64,000 nt of DNA. It comes from DASZTV01 sp035550655 (GTDB lineage Bacteria; Actinomycetota; Actinomycetes; JAFAQI01). Shown piece after piece: positions 7,562 through 16,013 of this stretch. Below the pieces are notes generated by a model, which did not search any database, had not been told where the DNA came from, and was given only the letters and a program-made list of their open reading frames with translations. Positions within the stretch are counted from its first letter, which is position 1. Each line of letters opens with the position of its first letter. The stretch lies in assembly GCA_035550655.1 (NCBI GenBank), contig DASZOU010000035.1, positions 1 to 64,000 of the forward strand, read 5' to 3'. A program made the translations under genes and the position numbers.

Positions 7562-9034
7562 ATGTCGGCACTTATCGCGCAGCGGGAGTCCTACGTCGCA
7601 GGCGAGTGGACCACGGCCGGCGAGGTCTTTCCGGTCGAGAATCCTGCCGACGAGACGACCGTCTGCGAGGTCCTGGGCGGACCCGCTGCGGACGTTGAGC
7701 GCGCGATCCTCGCGGCCCGTGAGTCCTTCGACGCCGGCACCTGGGCCGACCTGCCTCGGGCCGAGCGAGTGAGGGCCGTCTCGGCGATGTGCGACCACAT
7801 CGAGTCGACCCACGATGAGCTCGTCGCAACGATGATCGCTGAAGCGGGCCAGCCGGTCCGCTTCGCAGACGGCAGCCAGTTCACCGGCGGCCTCGGTCTC
7901 GCGCGCGGGTTGATCGACATCTACGCCTCGATGTCCGATGAGCAGCCCAACACCATCCCGGTCGACGAGGTGACCGCGGGCAAGGTACTGCTCAGCGTTC
8001 GCCGCTACGAGCCGGTCGGAGTCGTGGCCGCGATCACGCCGTACAACGCGGCGCTCATCATGGCGTTCCAGAAGGTGGTCCCGGCACTGCTCGCCGGCAA
8101 CTCAGTCGTACTCCGACCGAGCCCGCTCACTCCGATTTCCTCCCTCGTGTTCGGAGCAGCCGCGGACGCCGCAGGCATCCCGCACGGCGTCCTCAGCGTC
8201 GTCATCGAGGAGGGTGCGGCGGGCGCAGAGCTGCTCACTACGCATCCGGCCGTCGACATGGTGTCGTTCACCGGATCGACGGCGATCGGCAAGCGGATCC
8301 TCGCCCAAGGCGCATCCACCGTGAAGCAGATCGCACTGGAGCTTGGCGGGAAGTCCGCGCAGATCTACTTCCCCGACGCGATCGACAAGGCGGCCGTCGG
8401 CGCCGCGGCCGTCGTCGCGATGACCTCCGGTCAGGCTTGCGTCGCCGCCACCCGCATGCTCGTTCCCGAGGAGAGCAAGGCCGACGTCCTCGTCGCGGTC
8501 TCCGGGATGTACGGAATGCTCGCCGTCGGCCCGCCGACCGAGCCGACGACGATGATCGGCCCCGTCATCTCCGCTGCTCAGCGCGCACGGTGCGAGGAGT
8601 ACGTCGAGATTGCGCAGGAGTACGGCGGCAAGGTCGTCACCGGCGGCGGTCGTCCCGCGAGCCTCGATCGCGGCTACTATTTCGAGCCCACCGTCCTCGA
8701 CCTGCCCGACAACTCCAACCCGGCTGCGCAGGACGAGATCTTCGGCCCGGTGCTTTCGGTCATCGGCTACCGCGACATCGATCACGCCGTCGAGATGGCG
8801 AACGACTCGCCCTTCGGGTTGTCGGCGCAGGTCTACAGCGCTGACGTCGCTGCCGCGACCGCCGTTGCCCGTCGGCTGCGCACCGGCGCGGTCAATGTCA
8901 ACGCCGGGATGTTCAGCGCCTACGCACCCGGCGGCGGCTACAAGCAGAGCGGGCTCGGTCGCGAGCGCGGCACCGACGGGATCCGGGCGTTCCAGGAGCT
9001 CAAGCACATGACCATCAGCGAGATCGCCCGCTAA
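7562..9034 (+). CDS. NAD(P)-dependent aldehyde dehydrogenase
   Basis: Oxidises an aldehyde to the acid. The 490-residue length is standard for the ALDH superfamily. Visible motifs: the cofactor segment SFTGSTAIGKRI, the general-base glutamate in ELGGKSAQIYF (about residue 260) and the catalytic Cys in SGQACVAATR (about residue 294). The C-terminal YKQSGLGRERG is typical. It is the first gene of the long plus-strand run, directly behind the 16-bp palindrome. In this context it probably oxidises a P450-derived or alcohol-derived aldehyde before CoA activation. Confidence 0.93.
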   Translation: MSALIAQRESYVAGEWTTAGEVFPVENPADETTVCEVLGGPAADVERAILAARESFDAGTWADLPRAERVRAVSAMCDHIESTHDELVATMIAEAGQPVRFADGSQFTGGLGLARGLIDIYASMSDEQPNTIPVDEVTAGKVLLSVRRYEPVGVVAAITPYNAALIMAFQKVVPALLAGNSVVLRPSPLTPISSLVFGAAADAAGIPHGVLSVVIEEGAAGAELLTTHPAVDMVSFTGSTAIGKRILAQGASTVKQIALELGGKSAQIYFPDAIDKAAVGAAAVVAMTSGQACVAATRMLVPEESKADVLVAVSGMYGMLAVGPPTEPTTMIGPVISAAQRARCEEYVEIAQEYGGKVVTGGGRPASLDRGYYFEPTVLDLPDNSNPAAQDEIFGPVLSVIGYRDIDHAVEMANDSPFGLSAQVYSADVAAATAVARRLRTGAVNVNAGMFSAYAPGGGYKQSGLGRERGTDGIRAFQELKHMTISEIAR

Positions 9035-9043
9035 GGAGTGGTG

Positions 9044-10252
9044 ATGACGACTGCAACCGAGCCCAACCTCGACTGGCTCATCTCGGTCGACGATCACATC
9101 CTCGAGCCGGCACACCTGTGGGTCGACCGCGTCCCGGCGAAGGACCGCGACCGCGCGCCGCAGCTCATGCAGGACGGTGACCAGGAGTACTGGACGTATG
9201 ACGGTAAGAAGCTGCACAGCTCGGGCCTGTCGGCGGTCGCAGGCAAGACGAAGGAGGAGTTCTCTCCGGAGCCCGTGACCTACGCCGAGATGCGCCCGGG
9301 TTGCTACGACCCGAAGGCACGCATCGAGGACATGGACAAGGCGGGCATTCTCGCCTCGCTCTGCTTCCCGACACTCCCGCGATTCTGCGGCCAGCTGTTC
9401 ATGGAGGCGAGCGACCGTGAGTTCGGCTTCACCTGTCTGCAGGCTTACAACGACTTCATCCTCGACGAGTGGTGCGCGGCGGCACCCGGCCGCTACATTC
9501 CGCTGACCCTGATCCCGATGTGGGACCCGCAGCTCGCGGTCAAGGAGATGGAGCGCTGCGCCGCCAAGGGCTCGACCGCCTTCGCCTTCTCGGAGAACCC
9601 GGCGCCCCTCGGCCTGCCGACCATCCACGACCCGAGCCGCTATTGGGATCCGGTCATGCAGGCCGCGTCTGAGATCGGCATGGTCGCGTCGATGCACGTC
9701 GGCTCGTCGTCACAGGTGCCGCAGATCGCCCCGGACTCGCCGTTCATGGCGAACCTTGCGTGGGGCGCGATCCGCACGTCGGGCGCGATGCTGTCGTGGC
9801 TGTTCAGCGGGATGTTCACGAAGTTCCCGGGGCTGAAGATCGCGTTGTCTGAGGGCGAGATCGGCTGGATGCCCTACTTCCTCGAGCGTGCCGAGCAGGT
9901 CGTCGACAAGCAGCGGTTCTGGGTCGCTAAGGGTCACCGCTTCCAGGGTCACGCAGGTACTGACGTGGACATGGACACGCTCAACGTTCGAGAGCTGTTC
10001 CGCAACCACGTCTACGGCTGCTTCATCGAGGACCATCACGGCATCGCGAGCCTCGACGAGATCGGCGTCGACAACGTGATGTGTGAGACGGATTACCCCC
10101 ACTCCGACTCGACGTGGCCGAACTGCATCGAGGTCGCGAAGAAGCTCGTCGCGCATCTAGAGCCCGAGGTGCAGTACAAGCTGCTGCGAGGCAACGCCGA
10201 GAAGCTCTACCGATTCACCCCGGCCGAACCACCGGTCCTCGCCAATGCCTGA
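9044..10252 (+). CDS. Amidohydrolase-2 family metal hydrolase
   Basis: TIM-barrel hydrolase or decarboxylase of the ACMSD-like amidohydrolase-2 family, 402 residues. Metal-ligand motifs: SVDDHILEP near the N-terminus, MHVGSSS in the middle and CETDYPHSDSTWPN near the C-terminus. The ATG at 9044 with AAGGAG five bases upstream is preferred over GTG 9038. Members beside P450s, ferredoxins and CoA ligases are common in actinobacterial degradation clusters, where the reaction is usually unproven. Here it could open a ring or cleave a beta-diketone, but that is a guess. Confidence 0.85.
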   Translation: MTTATEPNLDWLISVDDHILEPAHLWVDRVPAKDRDRAPQLMQDGDQEYWTYDGKKLHSSGLSAVAGKTKEEFSPEPVTYAEMRPGCYDPKARIEDMDKAGILASLCFPTLPRFCGQLFMEASDREFGFTCLQAYNDFILDEWCAAAPGRYIPLTLIPMWDPQLAVKEMERCAAKGSTAFAFSENPAPLGLPTIHDPSRYWDPVMQAASEIGMVASMHVGSSSQVPQIAPDSPFMANLAWGAIRTSGAMLSWLFSGMFTKFPGLKIALSEGEIGWMPYFLERAEQVVDKQRFWVAKGHRFQGHAGTDVDMDTLNVRELFRNHVYGCFIEDHHGIASLDEIGVDNVMCETDYPHSDSTWPNCIEVAKKLVAHLEPEVQYKLLRGNAEKLYRFTPAEPPVLANA

Positions 10253-10451
10253 CGGATTCACGGTCGTTGTCGACCGCGACGCCTGCATCGGCAGCGGTAC
10301 GTGCGTGTCCTACGCACCGAAGAGCTTCACCCAAGGGGATGACGACGCCAAGGCGATGTTCCTCGACCCGCCCGGCGACACCTACGAGCTGATCAAGGAA
10401 GTCGTGCAGGCCTGCCCGATGGGCGCGCTGAGCCTCGTTGACAAGGAGTAA
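10245..10451 (+). CDS. [3Fe-4S] ferredoxin, P450 redox partner
   Basis: A 68-residue ferredoxin with three cluster cysteines: ACIGSGTC (C-x5-C) near the N-terminus and ACPMGAL near the C-terminus. The missing fourth Cys is the mark of the single [3Fe-4S] ferredoxins that serve bacterial P450s. It overlaps the amidohydrolase stop by 8 bases and is two genes before a P450, so it most likely delivers electrons to the P450s at 11230 and possibly 4497. No ferredoxin reductase is in the window. Confidence 0.93.
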   Translation: MPDGFTVVVDRDACIGSGTCVSYAPKSFTQGDDDAKAMFLDPPGDTYELIKEVVQACPMGALSLVDKE

Positions 10452-10453
10452 GC

Positions 10454-11233
10454 GTGCGACTTGAAGGCAAGTCCGCCATCATCACCGGTTCGGGTTCGGG
10501 CGTCGGTCGCGCCTCAGCCCTTCGCTTCACCGCGGAAGGCGCGAAGGTCCTCTGTGCCGACATCGACACGGAAGGGGCAGCCCAGACCGTCAAGCTCATC
10601 GAGGAGCAGGGCGGAACGGCGATCGCCCAGCGATGCGACGTCGCTGACGAGGCCGATGTCGCCGCGACGATCGAGGCAGCGGTCGCCGCGTTCGGGCGCC
10701 TCGACATCCTGTTCAACAACGTCGGCGTGCCTACGCCAAGGCTTGGAGTGAAGCTGGAAGAGCACACCGCCGAGGACTTCGAGCGACTAACCTCGATCAA
10801 CTTCCGCGGCGTATTCAACGGTTGCAAGCACGCCGTCCTGCAGTTCAAGAAGCAGGAGAGCGGCGGGGTCATCCTCAACACCGGATCCGTTGCCGGTCTG
10901 GTCGCATGGGGCGGCTCGGTGTACGGCGCCACCAAGGGCGCGGTCCACCAGCTCACCAAGGCGGTCGCGATCGAGGGCGCACCGTTCGGCATTCGAGCGA
11001 ACGCGATCTGTCCCGCGGCGATGCCCTACACGTCATTCATGGCGGCGGGCGGGATGCAAGCCTCGCCGGAGGACCTGGAGAAGATCGCGCAAGGGGTGGG
11101 AGCCACGCATCCGCTCGGCAAGCCGATCCTCGCCGAGGACTGCGCGGAGGCCGCGGTCTACCTCTGCTCGGACCAGGCGTCCAACGTCACCGGCGTGCTG
11201 CTTCCGGTGGACGGCGGCTACGTCGCGCGATGA
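10454..11233 (+). CDS. Short-chain dehydrogenase/reductase
   Basis: Classical SDR of 259 residues from a GTG start. Motifs: cofactor loop TGSGSGVG, NNVG in place of NNAG, and the catalytic Tyr/Lys in YGATKGAV. It ends with the usual VDGGY. Asp-Ile-Asp after strand 2 (CADIDTEG) suggests NAD(H) use. It starts two bases after the ferredoxin stop and overlaps the P450 start (ATGA). It probably oxidises the hydroxyl group introduced by the P450 or in a beta-oxidation step. Confidence 0.92.
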   Translation: MRLEGKSAIITGSGSGVGRASALRFTAEGAKVLCADIDTEGAAQTVKLIEEQGGTAIAQRCDVADEADVAATIEAAVAAFGRLDILFNNVGVPTPRLGVKLEEHTAEDFERLTSINFRGVFNGCKHAVLQFKKQESGGVILNTGSVAGLVAWGGSVYGATKGAVHQLTKAVAIEGAPFGIRANAICPAAMPYTSFMAAGGMQASPEDLEKIAQGVGATHPLGKPILAEDCAEAAVYLCSDQASNVTGVLLPVDGGYVAR

Positions 11234-12480
11234 GCACCACCAAGGGTCTGCTCGACGTCGATCGGGTGCGCGAGCTGTTCGATCTGCGCAGCAGCTTCAT
11301 GCCGTTGATCGGCGGCAACTACACCGACGACCCGTACCCGATCTGGGCGAAGCTGCGGGCGCAGGCCCCGGTCCATGAAGGCACTCTGCACGCCCTGTCC
11401 GGCGTGAAGGACGACATCTTCTTCCACGGCCTGCCCTACCCGGACCGGCCGCACTTCACGGCGTTCTCCTACGCGGCATGCGATGCGGCGTACCGCAACC
11501 CTGAGGTGTTCGCGTCGTCGGCAGAAGCGGTCGATTTCGACGCTGCGCCTTCAGTCGTCAACAGCATGCTGTCGATGGGCGGTGAGCGGCACCGCCGCTA
11601 CCGCGCGCTCGTGCAGCCGTCGTTCATCCCGGCCAAGGCGCAGTGGTGGATCCGGAACTGGATCGAGCAGACCGTCCACGCGCTGATCGACTACTTCGCC
11701 GGCAACGGCCGCGCCGAGCTCAATGTCGACTTCGCCGCCGCGATCCCGGTCCTCACGATCACCGGAAGCTTCGGGATCCCCGTCGAGCAGGCGCTCGACG
11801 TACGCGCCGCGACGAGTGAGCCGGACAAGGTGCTGGAGATCATCGCGCCGATCGTCGCGGCTCGCCGCGAGCAGCCCCGGGACGACCTGATCAGCATCCT
11901 CGTCGAGGCAGAGCTCAAGGAGGCAGACGGCTCGCTGCACCGCCTATCGGACCCCGAGATCTACTCGTTTGCGCTGCTGCTGCTCGCGGCCGGCTCCGGC
12001 ACGACCTGGAAGCAGATGGGCATCACGCTGACCGCTCTGCTGCAGCGCCCGGAGGTGCTCGCCGAGATCCGCGCCGACCGGTCACTGCTCAAGCCGGCAA
12101 TCGAGGAGTCGCTTCGCTGGCAGGCGACCGACCCGATGTTCTCGCGCTGGGTCACCGAGGACATCGAGCACTTCGGTGTACAGATTCCGAAGGGATCGGT
12201 GCTGCACCTCTGCCTTGGAGCGTCGAATCGCGACCCTGAGCGCTTCGAGAACCCCGACGAGTTCGACATCCACCGCCCGCCGCGGGCGTCGCTCGCGTTC
12301 GGTGGCGGCCCGCACATCTGTCTGGGCATGCACGTCGCGCGGGCCGAGATGTTGACCGGCATCGGGGCCCTGCTCGACCGGCTGCCGAACCTGCGGCTGG
12401 ACCCCGACGCCGAGCCGCCGTCGTACATCGGCTTCTACGAACGCGGCGCGACCGCCATCCCGGTCGTGTTCGACGCATGA
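11230..12480 (+). CDS. Cytochrome P450 (second), I-helix acid residue replaced
   Basis: A 416-residue P450. ExxR is EESLRW and the haem loop is FGGGPHICLG, with Cys near residue 364. The I-helix reads LLAAGSGTTW: the Asp/Glu normally before the conserved Thr is Gly. That changes the usual acid-alcohol proton relay, so substrate-assisted proton delivery or a different chemistry should be considered. The frame is open upstream to 10822, but ATG 11230 overlapping the SDR stop is the clear start. Ferredoxin and SDR partners are in the same operon. Confidence 0.93.
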   Translation: MSTTKGLLDVDRVRELFDLRSSFMPLIGGNYTDDPYPIWAKLRAQAPVHEGTLHALSGVKDDIFFHGLPYPDRPHFTAFSYAACDAAYRNPEVFASSAEAVDFDAAPSVVNSMLSMGGERHRRYRALVQPSFIPAKAQWWIRNWIEQTVHALIDYFAGNGRAELNVDFAAAIPVLTITGSFGIPVEQALDVRAATSEPDKVLEIIAPIVAARREQPRDDLISILVEAELKEADGSLHRLSDPEIYSFALLLLAAGSGTTWKQMGITLTALLQRPEVLAEIRADRSLLKPAIEESLRWQATDPMFSRWVTEDIEHFGVQIPKGSVLHLCLGASNRDPERFENPDEFDIHRPPRASLAFGGGPHICLGMHVARAEMLTGIGALLDRLPNLRLDPDAEPPSYIGFYERGATAIPVVFDA

Positions 12481-12499
12481 AAGACGGAGTCTTCGACTG

Positions 12500-12943
12500 A
12501 TGAGCGACGACGGGTACGTCCAGCCGGACTACAGCCTGCTCGGCGCGGACCATGTCCGGGCCTACCAGGAGACCGACGGCGAGACCGGCTACATGTGGAA
12601 TGGCGTGCCGACGCTGCTGCTGACCCACGTCGGCCGCGTCAGCGGCAAGGAATACACGACACCGCTGATCTACGCGCCGGACGGCGGCGACTACGTGATC
12701 GTCGCGTCGTTGGGTGGTGCTCCGGCGCACCCGCAGTGGTTCCTCAACCTCGAGGCGAACCCGCACGCGTCGATCCAGGTCCGCGCCGCCCACCTGCACG
12801 TGCATGCGCGCGTTGCCGAGGGCGACGAGCGGTCCCGGCTCTGGGACCTGGTGGCCAACGCGTGGCCCAACTACAACGCCTACCAAACGCGCACGGACCG
12901 CGTCATCCCCGTCGTCGTGCTGACGCCGGCGCACCATGACTGA
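12500..12943 (+). CDS. DDN-type (F420-dependent nitroreductase family) oxidoreductase
   Basis: A 147-residue split-barrel protein of the actinobacterial DDN/DUF385 family, whose members bind deazaflavin F420 and reduce quinones or enones. Family features seen: a WNGVPTLLLTHVGRVSGKEYTTPLIY core and a WFLNLEANPHASIQV segment. In a steroid- or terpenoid-like pathway it could reduce a double bond conjugated to a ketone. It overlaps the CoA-ligase start by 8 bases, so it belongs to the same operon. Confidence 0.87.
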   Translation: MSDDGYVQPDYSLLGADHVRAYQETDGETGYMWNGVPTLLLTHVGRVSGKEYTTPLIYAPDGGDYVIVASLGGAPAHPQWFLNLEANPHASIQVRAAHLHVHARVAEGDERSRLWDLVANAWPNYNAYQTRTDRVIPVVVLTPAHHD

Positions 12944-14408
12944 AGCCGCAATCGGAGCGCTACCGTCGCAAGCGTCGCGGATCGGCGCGGTCGCGAGCGC
13001 CCGGCCCGACGCCGAGGGCTTCCGTATCGTGCGCCTCGACGGCAGTGAAGACGCCGTTGCCAACGCCTGGCTGGACCGACGGTCGAGTCAGCTGGCCGGC
13101 GCTCTGGCCGATCGGGGGGTGGGCCACGGTGACCGGTTAGGTCTCGGACTGCGCAACTCCCCTGAGCTGGTGCTCGCCGCGTTCGCGGCCTGGAAGCTCG
13201 GCGCCGTTCCCGTCCCTGTGCGCTGGGACCTTCCGGACTGGGAGCTGTCTCGGCTGCGCGATGTGATCGCCGCGCCGGTGTTCTTCACCAGCGAGGACAT
13301 CCCGTGGATCGAGAGGACCGAAGACCTGGCCGTCCCCGACCTGCCGGACGCCGTGTCGCCCCACCTACAGGGCATCTGCAGCAGTGGCTCAACCGGAACG
13401 CCGAAGATCATCCTGAGCGCGATGCCGGGTGTCTTCAACCCGATGTACAGCACGCCGATGGCCGAGAACTGGATGGCGATCGAGCGCCCGCAACGAATCC
13501 TCGTGCTCGCGCCGATGTATCACGTCAACGCGTTCACGACACTGCACAACCTGCTCGCCGGAGATGAGCTCGTCGTGCTCGAGAAGTTCGACGCCACACG
13601 CGCTGTCGAGCTGATCGAGAAACGCCGGATCACCACGTTCACCGCGACCCCCACGATGCTGCAGCGCATGGCCGACGTACCGGGCATCGACGATCGCGAC
13701 CTCTCCAGCCTGGTCTGGATCCAGCAAGGCGCCGCACCGATGCCGCCCTCGCTGGTACACCGGTGGGCAGGGCTGATCGGCCCGGAGAAGATCGTCATGG
13801 CATACGGCATGACCGAGGCGTTGGGCATCACGGCACTGCGCGGCGACGAGTGGATGAAGCACGAGGGCAGCGTCGGGCTCGGTCTGCGGGGCACCGAGAT
13901 CAGGATCGTGGGCGACGACGGCGTCGACCTGCCGGCAGGCGAGATCGGCGAGATCTACCTTCGTGCTCCCAACTACGGCGGGTCGACGTACGTCGGCGAT
14001 GTGCCACAGCTCAAGGAGACCGCAGACGGCTTCCGCACTGCCGGCGACATGGGCTATCTCGACGAAGACGGCTATCTCTACATCGCGGATCGTCGCGTCG
14101 ATCTGATCATCAGCGGCGGCGCCAACGTGTTCCCCGCGGAAGTCGAGCACGCGCTGATCGACCATCCGCAGGTCGCGGACGTCGTCGTTGTGGGTTTGCG
14201 TGACGAGGAGTGGGGTCGGCGCGTGCACGCCATCATCGAGCCGACCGATGCAGCGGATCCGCCATCATTCGAGGACATGGCTGCGTACGCGAAGGCGCGG
14301 CTCGCGGCGTACAAGGTGCCGAAGAGCATCGAGATCGTCGACTCCATGCCGCGCAGCGAGGCGACCAAGGTCAATCGCGCGCGACTGATCGAGGCGCGCG
14401 GTGGATAG
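12936..14408 (+). CDS. Acyl-CoA synthetase (AMP-forming)
   Basis: ANL-superfamily ligase that adenylates a carboxylate and transfers it to CoA; 490 residues. Motifs: P-loop SSGSTGTPK (about residues 148-156), AYGMTEALG near residue 289, the hinge TAGDMGYLDEDGYLYIADR, and the C-terminal catalytic Lys in PRSEATKVNR. The substrate is not evident; the neighbours (P450, CoA-transferase, Ltp2-like protein) suggest a hydrophobic ring acid or side chain. It overlaps the CoA-transferase GTG start by 8 bases. Confidence 0.93.
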   Translation: MTEAAIGALPSQASRIGAVASARPDAEGFRIVRLDGSEDAVANAWLDRRSSQLAGALADRGVGHGDRLGLGLRNSPELVLAAFAAWKLGAVPVPVRWDLPDWELSRLRDVIAAPVFFTSEDIPWIERTEDLAVPDLPDAVSPHLQGICSSGSTGTPKIILSAMPGVFNPMYSTPMAENWMAIERPQRILVLAPMYHVNAFTTLHNLLAGDELVVLEKFDATRAVELIEKRRITTFTATPTMLQRMADVPGIDDRDLSSLVWIQQGAAPMPPSLVHRWAGLIGPEKIVMAYGMTEALGITALRGDEWMKHEGSVGLGLRGTEIRIVGDDGVDLPAGEIGEIYLRAPNYGGSTYVGDVPQLKETADGFRTAGDMGYLDEDGYLYIADRRVDLIISGGANVFPAEVEHALIDHPQVADVVVVGLRDEEWGRRVHAIIEPTDAADPPSFEDMAAYAKARLAAYKVPKSIEIVDSMPRSEATKVNRARLIEARGG

Positions 14409-15609
14409 CAAGGCGTTCGACGGAATCCGGGTTGTCGAGCTTGCGCAATGGGTGTTCGTGCCCGCCGCCGGTGCGCTGCTCGCGGACTGGGGCGCCGACG
14501 TCATCCACATCGAGCCGCTGTCGGGCGATCCTTATCGCGGCCTGATGACGCAGGGCATCGGCGCGGGCCGAGACGGCGTCAACCTGTCGATGGCTCTCGC
14601 CAATCGCAGCAAGCGATCGCTGGCGATCGACGTACGGAGCGACACCGGCAAGGCGGTGCTTGGCCGTCTGCTCGAGTCGGCCGATGTACTGCTCACCAGC
14701 CTGCGACCGCGCGCGCTCGACAAGCTCGGCCTCGGCGCCGAGGAGGTGCGGGCCCGCTTCCCGCGACTGGTCTACGCCCGCGGCCACGGCTACGGTGCGA
14801 AAGGCCCCGACGCCAACCAGGCCGGGTATGACGCGTCGGCATTCTGGGCGCGCGGCGGCATGGCGCACATCCTCACCCCGCCCGAGCGCGACTACCCGAT
14901 CAGCCAGCGCGGCGCTATGGGCGACCGAAACGGCGCCATGGCGCTGGCGTTCGGAATCGCGTCAGCACTTCTCAAGCGCGAGCGGAGCGGCGAGGGAAGC
15001 CTCGTCGACGTCTCGCTGCTGGCCACCGCGATGTGGACGCTGTCCTCCGATGTCCTCGCCGCACTCGGTGGCGACGAGCCGGTGCGGATGCCCGGTCGCG
15101 GCGCAACCCCCAACCCTCTCGTTGGCGTCTACCGCACGAGCGACGGCCGCCACATTCAGCTGGTCTTCCTCGAGGGGGACCGTTACTGGAAGCCGTTCTG
15201 CGAGCTCATCGGACGCGGTGATCTCGGCAGTGATCCACGCTTCGCCGACCTCGCCGCTCGCCGGGAGAACAGCGCGGCATGCGTCGAGGAGCTCGACGCG
15301 GTCTTCGAGACGAAGACCTTCGAGGAGTGGAAGACGCTGTTGAGCCAACTCGACGCGCCGTGGTCACCTGTGCAGTCCGTGACCGAGCTGTTGGACGATC
15401 AGCAAGTAATCGCCAACGGGTACGTCGGCGAGGTCAACGCCGGCGGCCCGACGTATCGGCTCCCAAATGTTCCCGTGCAGTTCGACGGCGCGCCGGCGTC
15501 GTTGGGTCGCGCGCCGGAGCACAGCGAGCACACCGAGACGATCCTCATGGAGCTCGGCTATGACTGGGAGGCGATCAGTGCCATGAAGGACGCGGGGACC
15601 ATTCCGTGA
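14401..15609 (+). CDS. Family III CoA-transferase (CaiB/BaiF)
   Basis: Moves CoA between acyl groups through an aspartyl intermediate; 402 residues, the usual length. Conserved features: VVELAQWVFVPAAGALLADWGADVIHIE at the N-terminus (seen as separate short blocks), NRSKRSLAIDV, and the catalytic Asp in AGYDASAFW near residue 143. Because a CoA ligase lies directly upstream, the transferase may recycle CoA from a released product onto a new substrate, or act as an epimerase; both are inference. Overlaps of 8 and 4 bases link it to its neighbours. Confidence 0.92.
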   Translation: MDSKAFDGIRVVELAQWVFVPAAGALLADWGADVIHIEPLSGDPYRGLMTQGIGAGRDGVNLSMALANRSKRSLAIDVRSDTGKAVLGRLLESADVLLTSLRPRALDKLGLGAEEVRARFPRLVYARGHGYGAKGPDANQAGYDASAFWARGGMAHILTPPERDYPISQRGAMGDRNGAMALAFGIASALLKRERSGEGSLVDVSLLATAMWTLSSDVLAALGGDEPVRMPGRGATPNPLVGVYRTSDGRHIQLVFLEGDRYWKPFCELIGRGDLGSDPRFADLAARRENSAACVEELDAVFETKTFEEWKTLLSQLDAPWSPVQSVTELLDDQQVIANGYVGEVNAGGPTYRLPNVPVQFDGAPASLGRAPEHSEHTETILMELGYDWEAISAMKDAGTIP

Positions 15610-16013
15610 CGCGGCCGGTCCCCATTCCCGACGAGGTCTCGGCGCCGCACTGGGAAGCGGCAGCGAACCACGTGCTGACGATCGCGCGCTGCTCGGCGTG
15701 CGACAGCTTCACCCATCCCCCCGGCATCATCTGCGGGCACTGCGGCTCAACCAGCCCTGTCTTCACCTTCACTCCCGTCAGTGGCCGCGGTCAGGTGCTC
15801 GCATGGACCATCGCCCGGCAGCCGTTCCTGCCGGGCTTCGAGACGCCGTACCTCCTCGTCGACGTTGAGCTCGAGGAACAGAAGGACCTGCGTATCGTCG
15901 CGCGGCTCCTCGACGGCGTTGATGCCGAGCTCGAGACCGGAACGAGGGTTGAGGTCGCGTTCGAGGATCTCAGTGACGGCGTCGCCGTACCGGCGTTCCG
16001 GATCGCGCAATGA
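15606..16013 (+). CDS. DUF35 (zinc ribbon plus OB fold) acyl-CoA-associated protein
   Basis: A 135-residue protein with a four-Cys zinc ribbon (CSACDSF ... CGHCGS, about residues 31-48) followed by an OB-fold domain. DUF35 proteins are obligate partners of Ltp2-type aldolases and of related thiolase-fold enzymes in steroid side-chain degradation. Here it overlaps the Ltp2-like gene by 4 bases (ATGA), and the pair most likely forms one complex. The start is a GTG overlapping the CoA-transferase stop. Confidence 0.9.
   Translation: MTRPVPIPDEVSAPHWEAAANHVLTIARCSACDSFTHPPGIICGHCGSTSPVFTFTPVSGRGQVLAWTIARQPFLPGFETPYLLVDVELEEQKDLRIVARLLDGVDAELETGTRVEVAFEDLSDGVAVPAFRIAQ

Noticed and set aside
8102..9697. 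531-residue minus-strand frame
   Set aside because: It is antisense to the ALDH and amidohydrolase genes and has a repetitive Arg/His/Asp composition.
10822..11229. N-terminal extension of the second P450
   Set aside because: It overlaps the SDR out of frame; the ATG at 11230 forms the ATGA overlap.
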